DNA from: Brevifilum sp029548365
Lineage (GTDB): Bacteria; Chloroflexota; Anaerolineae; Anaerolineales; Anaerolineaceae
Length of the DNA stretch: 64,000 nucleotides
NCBI GenBank assembly: GCA_035376985.1
Contig: DAOSSA010000001.1
Span: 62,001-126,000, forward strand
Direction: 5' to 3'
The notes below the pieces were generated by a model that was not told where the DNA came from, did not search any database, and saw nothing but the letters and a program-made list of their open reading frames with translations. Positions 44,303 to 52,267 of this stretch are shown piece after piece. Made by a program: the position numbers and the translations under genes. Numbering within the stretch: position 1 is the stretch's first letter; every line of letters starts with the position of its first letter.

Positions 44303-44384
44303 GCGCTGGTGCTGGAATTGGCAGACAGGCGTGGTTGAGGGCCACGTGCCGAAAGGCGTGAGGGTTCGATTCCCTCTCAGCGCA
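44303..44384 (+). tRNA. tRNA-Leu (anticodon GAG)
   Basis: An 82-nt class II tRNA. The acceptor stem is GCGCTGG with TCAGCGC (one G:T pair) plus discriminator A. The anticodon stem CGTGG/CCACG encloses TTGAGGG, giving anticodon GAG. The long variable arm has a GCC-GAAA-GGC stem, and the T arm is GAGGG-TTCGATT-CCCTC. CCA is not encoded. It reads CUC/CUU leucine codons. Confidence 0.95.
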
Positions 44385-44386
44385 TG

Positions 44387-44425
44387 CAAACACAAGCACT
44401 TAACAGGCCGCTTGTGTTTGTTTTT
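44387..44425 (+). terminator. Terminator of tRNA-Leu
   Basis: CAAACACAAGC (44387-44397) pairs with GCTTGTGTTTG (44410-44420), 11 bp with a 12-nt loop, followed by TTTTT. It begins two bases after the tRNA and also lies just beyond the convergent peptidase gene. Confidence 0.88.
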
Positions 44426-44430
44426 AATGT

Positions 44431-45849
44431 TCAAGGGAATGTTTGGTCAAGCCAGGTCTGTGGATTGACGGGTATCCCATTAATAATAATTTCAAAATGT
44501 AAATGAGGGCCGGCTGATCGCCCTGTATTGCCAATTAATCCTAACAAATCGCCAGGTTGGACAATATCGCCCACGCTTACATTAAATTCTGAAAGATGCC
44601 AGTAGCCTGACACAATGCCCCAGCCGTGATCAATCAGGATGGCGTTTCCACGGACGATGAGTTCTTCTGCCAGGACCACCTTGCCGGTAGCTGGAGCGTA
44701 GATATTCAGGTTGGGCGCACACACTGCGAAATCCATCCCGGAATGGTAGAAATTGAGTAAGCCATCATTGTACGTTCGACGAAGTCCGAACAGGCTGTTC
44801 ACACAAGGTTCGTCAATTGGATATTGAAACTGACCTTCCCAAAGACGATCAGGTGTTGTGTTCAAAAGTATTGGAGTAACGTAAGCGTCCTCCTGCACGA
44901 TGACATCGTCATCCAAAAATTCTGCAGCGACATAAACCGTTTGATGACCATAAAACCCCGGTGAGAGCAAAACCAGTTGTTCGAAGTGTTCAGTTCTGCC
45001 AGCATTGTCTGTTGTGATTATCTCCAGGGGGTATGCGCCTGGCTCTGCCAGGGCATGGATGCCATAGAAGCTAAAATATCGCAGGTCGCCATCGGAGAAG
45101 AAATGTAATGGTTGACCGTTAAACGTACCGCTTGCTGTCAGCGGTTCTGAGGTAACGATCGAAATTTGCAGGGTTTCACCCTGGATCAATGGCAAGTTGT
45201 TAATCGATATGGATCGACTATCCTGTGGTTCAGTTTCATTTCCTTCAGCAAAATATCTTGTGAATAATCGTTCTCCAGGCAGCACATCCCAACTGCCCAG
45301 GAGATTATTATCCTCAACCAGCGACCAGGGCGAAACACCCGCGTGGATGGCAGCTTCCAGTATTGAACTCCTAGGTTGTAGCGTTTGGATTTCAACCCGT
45401 TGATTTTGCTCATCAACCACCGGGAAAAGAAATGCGGCGCCTGCAATAACCTCAGCAGGGCTGGTTAATCGATTTAATTTGACCATGTCGCTTAGCGGCA
45501 ATTTGTTTTGGCGCAGCAGGCTGGTCAATGATGTGCCGAAGGGGAAAATTTTAGAGGTCAGGACCCCGGCAATTCCCTCTAAACCAGGGATCAGGATTTC
45601 TTGACCGATATCCAGTGCATTTGGGTTTGCAAGTGCATTGGCTTCGATGATTTCATCAGGTGAGACGCCAAAGCGAATGGCGATTTCGTTCAGAGTGTCG
45701 CCAGATTGGATGATGTATGTGGGACCCGTTTCCTGCTGTGGGGCTAATGCCGCGCCCAAACTTGAAGGGATGATAATGGTCGCAACTGAAAATAAAATCG
45801 TTATCAGTCGTCTCATCCAAATATTGCGAGGGGGTGCGTATCCGGTCAT
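44431..45849 (-). CDS. Secreted LysM / M23 metallopeptidase
   Basis: The product has about 472 residues with an N-terminal signal-anchor (RRLITILFSVATIIIPSSLGAAL) and a LysM domain (YIIQSGDTLNEIAIRFGVSPDEIIEAN...ILIPG), followed by a second, degenerate LysM-like region (about 105-150). The C-terminal M23 domain has HSGMDFA (zinc His and Asp), GWGIVSGYWHLSE and PHLHFE (zinc and catalytic His). It is predicted to cut or remodel peptidoglycan or another surface polymer outside the membrane. The start is uncertain: ATG 45849 (chosen), TTG 45870 or ATG 45816 all keep the signal segment. Confidence 0.9.
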   Translation of the reverse strand: MTGYAPPRNIWMRRLITILFSVATIIIPSSLGAALAPQQETGPTYIIQSGDTLNEIAIRFGVSPDEIIEANALANPNALDIGQEILIPGLEGIAGVLTSKIFPFGTSLTSLLRQNKLPLSDMVKLNRLTSPAEVIAGAAFLFPVVDEQNQRVEIQTLQPRSSILEAAIHAGVSPWSLVEDNNLLGSWDVLPGERLFTRYFAEGNETEPQDSRSISINNLPLIQGETLQISIVTSEPLTASGTFNGQPLHFFSDGDLRYFSFYGIHALAEPGAYPLEIITTDNAGRTEHFEQLVLLSPGFYGHQTVYVAAEFLDDDVIVQEDAYVTPILLNTTPDRLWEGQFQYPIDEPCVNSLFGLRRTYNDGLLNFYHSGMDFAVCAPNLNIYAPATGKVVLAEELIVRGNAILIDHGWGIVSGYWHLSEFNVSVGDIVQPGDLLGLIGNTGRSAGPHLHFEIIINGIPVNPQTWLDQTFP

Positions 45850-46108
45850 TAAATTAATAATCCTATCCAAACGTCCTATAAAATTTGATCGGACGTGAAA
45901 TTGACTTGATTATTCAACTTTTAAGTTTACCATAGCCATGAAAGGAATGGAAACCTTCCACTGCCCGTAAGTACAGATGAAAACAACATTGTTTTTTCAA
46001 AGATGACGCGAAACGTGGATGGAAGCTGAGCTAAACGAATGAAGAGTATAGATAGTTTTAGTAGCTGGTATAATCAGGAATGCAAATCTATGAAATAAAG
46101 GTGATAAC

Positions 46109-46873
46109 GTGAAAATTACGACTTGGAATGTGAATGGTTTTCGAGCGGTACTGCGGAAAAATGCTTTTGAATGGATCCCTGACGTTGATCCTGATGTTTT
46201 ATGTTTTCAGGAAATCAAAGCAACGTTAAATCAAATAAGTGCTGAAGAAGCAATTATTGAACCTTATGAGGGAATTTGGAATCCTGCTGAAAGAAAAGGC
46301 TACAGTGGAACAGCAACCTATTTTAAAAATAGCCCCCTCAGCCATGAAAAGGGGTTTGGTATCGAGCACTTTGACGTTGAAGGTCGAGTAATTCAATTAA
46401 AATATCCCGATTTTTATCTTTACAATATTTATTTTCCAAATGGGGGCGAGGGTAACAAACGGGTACCTTATAAGCTTGAATTTTACGAAGCGTTTTTAGA
46501 GATTTGCGATGATTTGCATGCAAAGGGTGAAAACATCATCATCACGGGCGACTTTAATACGGCACATCAAGAAATTGACCTTGCCAATCCAAAACAGAAT
46601 GAAAAGAACACCGGATTTTTACCAGAAGAGAGAGTTTGGATTGACCGTTACCTTGAGCACGGTTTTAAAGATGCTTATCGCGAGCTGTATCCCGAGGAAG
46701 AAAAATATACCTGGTGGACATACCGGTTCAATTCCCGAGAACGCGATATTGGCTGGCGATTGGATTATTACCTGGTCTCTGATGCGCTGATGGACCGTGT
46801 GGAAGATGTGGTAATACACGGCGACATCATGGGGTCTGACCACTGCCCGGTCAGCCTTATTCTGAAGGAATAA
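46109..46873 (+). CDS. xth: Exodeoxyribonuclease III (AP endonuclease)
   Basis: The 254-residue enzyme starts MKITTWNVNGFRAVLRK and has the metal and catalytic residues of the family in CFQEIKA, GDFNTAHQEIDLANPK, WWTYRF and the C-terminal GSDHCPVSLIL. It is an AP endonuclease of the XthA/ExoA type for base-excision repair. Upstream, an extended -10 (TGGTATAAT, 46066-46074) without a clear -35 may be its promoter. A weak hairpin terminator follows. Confidence 0.94.
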   Translation: MKITTWNVNGFRAVLRKNAFEWIPDVDPDVLCFQEIKATLNQISAEEAIIEPYEGIWNPAERKGYSGTATYFKNSPLSHEKGFGIEHFDVEGRVIQLKYPDFYLYNIYFPNGGEGNKRVPYKLEFYEAFLEICDDLHAKGENIIITGDFNTAHQEIDLANPKQNEKNTGFLPEERVWIDRYLEHGFKDAYRELYPEEEKYTWWTYRFNSRERDIGWRLDYYLVSDALMDRVEDVVIHGDIMGSDHCPVSLILKE

Positions 46874-46879
46874 ATCAAG

Positions 46880-46911
46880 AAGGCGTTGAGAGCGGTTGCT
46901 TCCAACGCCTT
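46880..46911. terminator. Hairpin between convergent xth and gcvPB
   Basis: AAGGCGTTG (46880-46888) pairs with CAACGCCTT (46903-46911), 9 bp with a 14-nt loop. The flanking T-runs are short in both directions, so termination may be weak. Confidence 0.55.
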
Positions 46912-46928
46912 AATTGCTGTAGTGAGTG

Positions 46929-48392
46929 TTATAAAATTTCAGGTGTCCAACAGCACAAAACAAGATCACGCGCTGCTTTGACTTCGTCAGTACGGCGAAT
47001 CGGCGCTGTATGAGGCGCCTTAGTTAGCAATTCTGGATCTTCGCGTGCTTCTTGAGCAATTGCCTTCATCGCAGCAGCAAAGGCATCAAGTGTTTGCTTC
47101 GATTCCGTCTCGGTGGGCTCAACCATCAGCGCTTCGTGGACAATCAGCGGGAAGTAATTTGTTGGGGGATGGAAACCATAATCGATCAAACGTTTGCTGA
47201 TATCCAGCGCGTGTATACCCGGCGCATCCTTCCAGGTGCCCTCAACCACAAATTCATGCATACAGGTTCGATCATAGGGAAGGAAATAATCTTTTTTCAC
47301 CTTTTCCATCAGATAGTTGGCATTCAATACAGCTTTTTCTCCGATGTCTCTCAACCCATCGGGGCCAAGCATGGCAATGTAAGTAAACGCCTTAACAAGA
47401 ACACCAAAATGGCCAAAGAAGGCTTTCATCCTGCCGATTGATTTCTCTGGCATGTAAAAGCCATAGAAAGGCGGGTTATCCTCATCGCCCTCATCGACAA
47501 TGGTGACGATTGGGCCGGGTAAATATTCCGCCAAACTTTCTGATACACCCACCGGGCCAGAACCTGGTCCACCGCCACCGTGCGGTGTTGAAAAGGTTTT
47601 ATGCAGGTTGAAGTGCATGATGTCAAAGCCAACATCGCCTGGTCGCAGAATGCCCAGAAGCGCATTCAGATTTGCGCCATCACCATAAACCAGTCCACCC
47701 GCTGAGTGAACCATTTCGATGACTTCAACAACGTTTTCGTCAAACAAGCCCAGGGTATTCGGGTTGGTCAGCATTAAACCAGCCAGGGTTTCATCACAGT
47801 TAGACTTCAGGGCAACCAAATCGACATTGCCACGTTCATCCGAGGGCAAAGGGACAACATCAAAACCGCTCATCGATGAGGTAGCAGGGTTGGTGCCGTG
47901 TGCCGAGTCAGGGATCAGGATTTTGACGCGTTGCGTTTCGTTATTGTCTTTGTGATATTTTTTAATGATCAGCGCACCGACCAGTTCGCCATGTGCGCCT
48001 GCAGCAGGGGTCAGGCTAACTTTATGGAAACCACTGATCTCCTGGATCCATTCCTGGAGCTGGTACATCAGGTAGAGGTTCCCCTGTACACTTGTAATGG
48101 GTTGCAAAGGGTGCGTTTGGGAGAAGCCAGGAAGACGGACAGCAACTTCATTGATCTTGGGATTGTATTTCATCGTACAAGATCCCAAGGGGTAGAACCC
48201 ACCGTCTACCGAATGGTTCAGATGCGACAAATTTGTGAAGTGCCTGACGACATCTAACTCAGAAAGCTCGGGTAAATTGACGGCTTCTCTTTCGAATGCC
48301 TCCGGAAGAGGTGTGCTGGGAACGTCAGAAGCAGGAAAGATGAAACCCTTACGGCCCGGTTGGGAAAGTTCATAAATTGTTTTTTCAGTCAT
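46929..48392 (-). CDS. gcvPB: Glycine dehydrogenase (decarboxylating) subunit 2, P-protein beta
   Basis: The 487-residue protein is the C-terminal half of glycine cleavage P-protein. It has YPLGSCTMKYNPKINE, PAAGAHGELVG, PDSAHGTNPA and the PLP lysine in MHFNLHKTFSTPHGGGGPG. With GcvPA it decarboxylates glycine and loads the aminomethyl group onto lipoyl-GcvH. The ATG overlaps the gcvPA stop by 8 nt and is preceded by GGAGGTGA within gcvPA. It is the last gene of the riboswitch-controlled operon. Confidence 0.96.
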   Translation of the reverse strand: MTEKTIYELSQPGRKGFIFPASDVPSTPLPEAFEREAVNLPELSELDVVRHFTNLSHLNHSVDGGFYPLGSCTMKYNPKINEVAVRLPGFSQTHPLQPITSVQGNLYLMYQLQEWIQEISGFHKVSLTPAAGAHGELVGALIIKKYHKDNNETQRVKILIPDSAHGTNPATSSMSGFDVVPLPSDERGNVDLVALKSNCDETLAGLMLTNPNTLGLFDENVVEVIEMVHSAGGLVYGDGANLNALLGILRPGDVGFDIMHFNLHKTFSTPHGGGGPGSGPVGVSESLAEYLPGPIVTIVDEGDEDNPPFYGFYMPEKSIGRMKAFFGHFGVLVKAFTYIAMLGPDGLRDIGEKAVLNANYLMEKVKKDYFLPYDRTCMHEFVVEGTWKDAPGIHALDISKRLIDYGFHPPTNYFPLIVHEALMVEPTETESKQTLDAFAAAMKAIAQEAREDPELLTKAPHTAPIRRTDEVKAARDLVLCCWTPEIL

Positions 48393-49740
48393 GGGTCACC
48401 TCCTCTAAGGCAGCGACGAAATCGTCAATATCATCCTTTGACATCTTTTCTGTCACGGCAACCAGCATCTGATTTTCCATTTCCGGGAAAGTCTGGCTCA
48501 GATCATAGCCGCCGAGGATCCAATATTCTTCAAGGCGATGATTTATTTCATTAACAGACATAGGCGTCTTAAGAACAAATTCGTGGAAAAAAGGTGCATC
48601 TGGAAAAGCCAGTTCAAATCCTGCCAGTTTCGACAGTTGCTCTGCTGCATAATGTGCTTTTTGATAACACAGGTTCGCAACCTGCTTAAAACCAGATTTC
48701 CCCAGCACGGAAAGATAGACTGCTGCAGCCAGTACCATCAAGCCCTGGTTGGTGCAGATATTTGAAGTGGATTTTTCTCGCCGAATATGCTGTTCTCGAG
48801 CCGTAAGGGTGAGTACATAGGCGCGTTTGCCATCTTCATCAACGGTTTCACCGACCAATCGGCCAGCTAATTTTCGCACAAATTGTTCTTTGACGGTAAA
48901 GATGCCCAGGTACGGACCGCCAAAGGAAAGCGGAATGCCCAGGGGTTGTCCATCTCCGACAGCAATGTCAGCATCGAACGCACTGGGTGGTTTAAGAATA
49001 CCCAGGGCTGTTGGATTGAAGACAAAGGTCACCAGGGCACCAAATTCATGAGCTTTTTCAACCACTTTCGTGTAGTCTAATATCCGACCAAAGAAATCTG
49101 GATATTGAACGATGACGATTGCGGTCTCTTTATCTATCATTTCCAATAGCTTTGAGATTTGATCCTCGCCAGGATTGAGCGGTTCGTCGCCATGAACGAT
49201 CACATTTTTAAGCCCGGTCATATAGGTGCGAATCGTTTCTCGGTATTCTGGATTAACGGAACGGGCGACAAGCATTTTCTTTCGCTTACCACGGAAATGA
49301 TGATAGGCGAGGTTTGCCGCTTCTGCTGTTGCTGTCGCGCCATCATAATGCGAAGCGTTGCTGATATCCATACCAGTAAGCTCAGTCATCAACGATTGAT
49401 ATTCGAAGATGGCTTGTAATGTCCCCTGTGACACCTCGGGTTGATAGGGTGTGTAGGCGGTGTAAAACTCTCCGCGACTCAGGATTGCATCTACAGCGGC
49501 TGGAATATAATGGTTATAAGCACCAGCGCCTAAAAAGGATATGAATTCATCTGAGGTTGCATTGGCTGCAGCAATTTCATTCAATTCTGCTGCGATTTCC
49601 AGTTCGGTGAGGCCTTCTGGTAAATTGAGGTCAGGAAAGCGATATTCTTGTGGAACTGAAGCAAATAAGTCCTCAACGGATTTTAAACCAATTACCCTCA
49701 GCATCTCCTCAATTTCTTGGGGGGTGTGAGGTGTATACAT
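48385..49740 (-). CDS. gcvPA: Glycine dehydrogenase (decarboxylating) subunit 1, P-protein alpha
   Basis: The 451-residue N-terminal half of P-protein starts YTPHTPQEIEEMLRVIG and contains FLGAGAYNHYIPAAVDAI, YTPYQPEVSQGTLQAIFEYQSLM, DGATATAEAA and TREQHIRREKSTSNICTNQ. The split alpha/beta form is usual in Firmicutes, Thermotogae, Chloroflexota and archaea, unlike the fused enterobacterial GcvP. It overlaps gcvH (TAATG) and gcvPB. Confidence 0.96.
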   Translation of the reverse strand: MYTPHTPQEIEEMLRVIGLKSVEDLFASVPQEYRFPDLNLPEGLTELEIAAELNEIAAANATSDEFISFLGAGAYNHYIPAAVDAILSRGEFYTAYTPYQPEVSQGTLQAIFEYQSLMTELTGMDISNASHYDGATATAEAANLAYHHFRGKRKKMLVARSVNPEYRETIRTYMTGLKNVIVHGDEPLNPGEDQISKLLEMIDKETAIVIVQYPDFFGRILDYTKVVEKAHEFGALVTFVFNPTALGILKPPSAFDADIAVGDGQPLGIPLSFGGPYLGIFTVKEQFVRKLAGRLVGETVDEDGKRAYVLTLTAREQHIRREKSTSNICTNQGLMVLAAAVYLSVLGKSGFKQVANLCYQKAHYAAEQLSKLAGFELAFPDAPFFHEFVLKTPMSVNEINHRLEEYWILGGYDLSQTFPEMENQMLVAVTEKMSKDDIDDFVAALEEVTHD

Positions 49741-50132
49741 TAGTCCTCACGATCTTCATTGTAAGCGTCGTATTCATCGGCAGACATCAAGCTGTCCAGC
49801 TCTGAAGGATCATCCAATTTAATTTTGATTAACCATGCAGCTCCATAAGGATCGTTGTTTAATCGTTCTGGCTCGTCACTCAGCTCTTCGTTGACGGCGA
49901 TTACCGTGCCAGAGGCTGGAGCATTAACTTCAGCAGCTGCTTTTACGGATTCAACAGTGGCAATTTCACTGTCTTTCGTGATGGAATCGCCTTCTTCAAT
50001 CACAAATTCAACGTAGACAATATCCGATAATTGATCCTGGGCGTAATCGCTGATACCAATTATTGCTTTGTCACCATCCACTTTGATCCATTCATCAGTT
50101 TTAGCGTACTTTAATTCTTGAGGTGTTTTCAT
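49740..50132 (-). CDS. gcvH: Glycine cleavage system H protein
   Basis: The 130-residue lipoyl carrier has the conserved lysine in ATVESVKAAAEVNAPASG, the start LKYAKTDEWIKVDGDKAIIGISDYAQDQLSDIVYVE and the C-terminal YGAAWLIKIKLDD. It carries the aminomethyl intermediate between P, T and L proteins. It is the first gene after the glycine riboswitch, with AAGGAGTGAAAC before ATG 50132. The gcvT and lpd genes are not in the window. Confidence 0.96.
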   Translation of the reverse strand: MKTPQELKYAKTDEWIKVDGDKAIIGISDYAQDQLSDIVYVEFVIEEGDSITKDSEIATVESVKAAAEVNAPASGTVIAVNEELSDEPERLNNDPYGAAWLIKIKLDDPSELDSLMSADEYDAYNEDRED

Positions 50133-50228
50133 GTTTCACTCCTTTTCAAAAAGTTTTTATTTTCCCAATGAGGTACCCTGTCTTTTTGTGGGTTTTCAGG
50201 AACCCAGCTTTGATCCAGGGGCGTCTGT

Positions 50229-50314
50229 TTAATGGGTCTTTTTACCTGAGAGTTTCAGTTGACAAACCTTGCCCCTTCGGTGCCGTCCCCAAGCAGACGG
50301 TCTCTCCCCATTAA
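50229..50314 (-). promoter_or_regulatory. Glycine riboswitch (single aptamer)
   Basis: On the minus strand the P1 helix TTAATGGG (50314-50307) pairs with CCCATTAA (50236-50229). The core reads GGAGAGACC, then GGCACCGAAGGGGCAAG, then AACTCTCAGGTAAAAAGAC, matching the glycine aptamer consensus. Only one full aptamer is visible. The following 95 nt to gcvH contain a small GGGTT/AACCC hairpin and may hold a ghost second aptamer or the switching region. It should turn the gcv genes on when glycine is abundant. Confidence 0.92.
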
Positions 50315-50348
50315 CATCTAACGATTTCAAATAATTGTTTTCGAGCAA

Positions 50349-50377
50349 ACAGTAAAAGCTCGGTCAATATGTGTCAA
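50349..50377 (-). promoter_or_regulatory. Sigma-70 promoter of the gcv operon
   Basis: On the minus strand, TTGACA (50377-50372), a 17-nt spacer and TACTGT (50354-50349). Transcription would start about 30 nt before the glycine aptamer. Confidence 0.65.
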
Positions 50378-50432
50378 GAACACAAATCACATATGATTCT
50401 GGATTAATTATAATATGATTTCCCTCTAATTG

Positions 50433-52265
50433 TTAAATCGTAAGATCCTGTTTATGAGCAAATTTCCCAGCCTCTTCAATGTATTCCAGTGATTGATGCC
50501 TGAAATATGTGTTGTACAGTTCAGCATAGTGATTGCCTTGTTTCAACAAAGCCTCATGGTTACCTTCTTCGATGATTTCACCCATACGCATAACAAGTAT
50601 TCTGTCGGCTGAGCGCACTGTAGACAGGCGGTGGGCAATTAATATGCTTGTTGTGTTTGAAAGGATCAGGTCTAACGCTGTTTGGATCTGTTGTTCGGTA
50701 AAAGGGTCGATGCTGGCAGTCGCTTCATCGAGGATAAAGATGGAGGGTTTTTGAATTAATACACGCATCAATGCCACTAATTGGCGTTGGCCCATGGAAA
50801 GTTGTGCACCACGTTCTCCAGCCTGAGTGTCAAGGCCGTTTGGTAAGGTTTCCAACCATTCCCCACCGCCGATTTTTCTCCCGATATCCAGAATCTCTTC
50901 GCGAAGGCAATCCGGACAACTGTAGCGGATATTGTCTTCAACGGTGCCCGAAAACAAAAAAGGTGCCTGTGAGACAATTCCCATTTGCTTTCTTAAAGCG
51001 AGCAGGTCATATTTCCGAATATCGATACCATCGATTAATAATTCTCCATCCTGGAATTCGTAAAACCTTGCAATCAACCGCCCGATGGATGTCTTTCCAG
51101 CGCCAGTATGCCCGACCAGTGCCAGGGTTTCTCCGGGTTTAATATCCAATGAAAAATCAGTTAAAATCGGTTCATCAGGCGTATACTTAAAATGGAGGTG
51201 CTTAATTTCAATATGGCCTTCAATGCGTTCTTGTACAACGTGATCAATTTGCTTAACAGAATGTTCAGCATCAATTAAAGCGAAGATTCTTTCTGCTGCA
51301 GACAAACCGGTTTGAACATTCGTCCAGAAGGATGCCACACTGAAAACAGGGAAAAGGAATTGCTCCAGGGTCGATAAAAATAAGTACCATGCGCCTGCAG
51401 AAATATAACCACCAAGAACCGATATTGCGCCAAAATAAACCATCAACGCTGTTGCCACGCTGCCAACGATACGTAAAAGTGGAAAGACGATCGCAAGGAC
51501 AAATCCACGTTTTACATTGACCTCGAATGACGTTTGATTTGCCTCATTAAATTCATCATAAATGGCTTCTTCCTGGCGAAAGTTCTTGGCGATGGCGATG
51601 CCGCTAATCGATTCTTTAATTGCCGAGTTGACATTTGCCATCGCTCGCATTCCTTCTCGAGTGATCTTGCGGGCTATATGGCGATAACGGATAACCAGAA
51701 CCAGTGATATTGGGACCAACAGAAGAACAGCTAGGGATAATCGCCACTCAGTTCGAAAGAGGATCACCAACAACGTAATTGATGTAATCAGTTGCGTGAA
51801 TACGTCTGTCGATATTGTCACCAGCTGGCCAAACTCCCTGGTGTCAAAGGTGATTCTTGATACGATCTTCCCTGAATCATAACTGTCATGAAAGGAGAGG
51901 TCCTGTTGTACCGAAGCCTTAAAAGCATCGCTCGAAAGCTGGCGAATCAGTTCAGCAATTGTTCGGGCAGAATACCGGCGCCGCAAAAAATTTGTAAGCC
52001 AGCTCAAGATTCCCAAAACGAGGACGATCCCGGACAGGGTCAAAGTGAACCGGGTGGTAATTCCCACTTGTGTGACCTGGTCAAGGCCACGCGCCACAAT
52101 CACGGGTGAAATTGCCTCAATGATGGCCCTCCCAATGAGCGAAACGACAATAATTAAAAAATAACGGGTCTGTCCTTTAAAATATTGCGCGATACGCTCC
52201 AGCAATTTTTTATCTGAATATTGTCGATCATATTTTTCTGCTGCTAAACCTGAATAAAAACCCAT
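50433..52265 (-). CDS. ABC exporter half-transporter (TMD-NBD), second of a pair
   Basis: The protein has 610 residues: an exporter-type transmembrane domain with six helices (about 30-330) and an ATPase with Walker A GHTGAGKTS, a signature reading LSMGQRQLVALMR (LSMGQ rather than LSGGQ) and Walker B SIFILDEATASID. The degenerate signature in one subunit is typical of heterodimeric exporters (BmrCD/TM287-288 type) with an asymmetric ATP site. It starts 2 nt after the partner's stop. Multidrug or lipid export is likely, but the substrate cannot be determined. Confidence 0.92.
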   Translation of the reverse strand: MGFYSGLAAEKYDRQYSDKKLLERIAQYFKGQTRYFLIIVVSLIGRAIIEAISPVIVARGLDQVTQVGITTRFTLTLSGIVLVLGILSWLTNFLRRRYSARTIAELIRQLSSDAFKASVQQDLSFHDSYDSGKIVSRITFDTREFGQLVTISTDVFTQLITSITLLVILFRTEWRLSLAVLLLVPISLVLVIRYRHIARKITREGMRAMANVNSAIKESISGIAIAKNFRQEEAIYDEFNEANQTSFEVNVKRGFVLAIVFPLLRIVGSVATALMVYFGAISVLGGYISAGAWYLFLSTLEQFLFPVFSVASFWTNVQTGLSAAERIFALIDAEHSVKQIDHVVQERIEGHIEIKHLHFKYTPDEPILTDFSLDIKPGETLALVGHTGAGKTSIGRLIARFYEFQDGELLIDGIDIRKYDLLALRKQMGIVSQAPFLFSGTVEDNIRYSCPDCLREEILDIGRKIGGGEWLETLPNGLDTQAGERGAQLSMGQRQLVALMRVLIQKPSIFILDEATASIDPFTEQQIQTALDLILSNTTSILIAHRLSTVRSADRILVMRMGEIIEEGNHEALLKQGNHYAELYNTYFRHQSLEYIEEAGKFAHKQDLTI

Positions 52266-52267
52266 GA

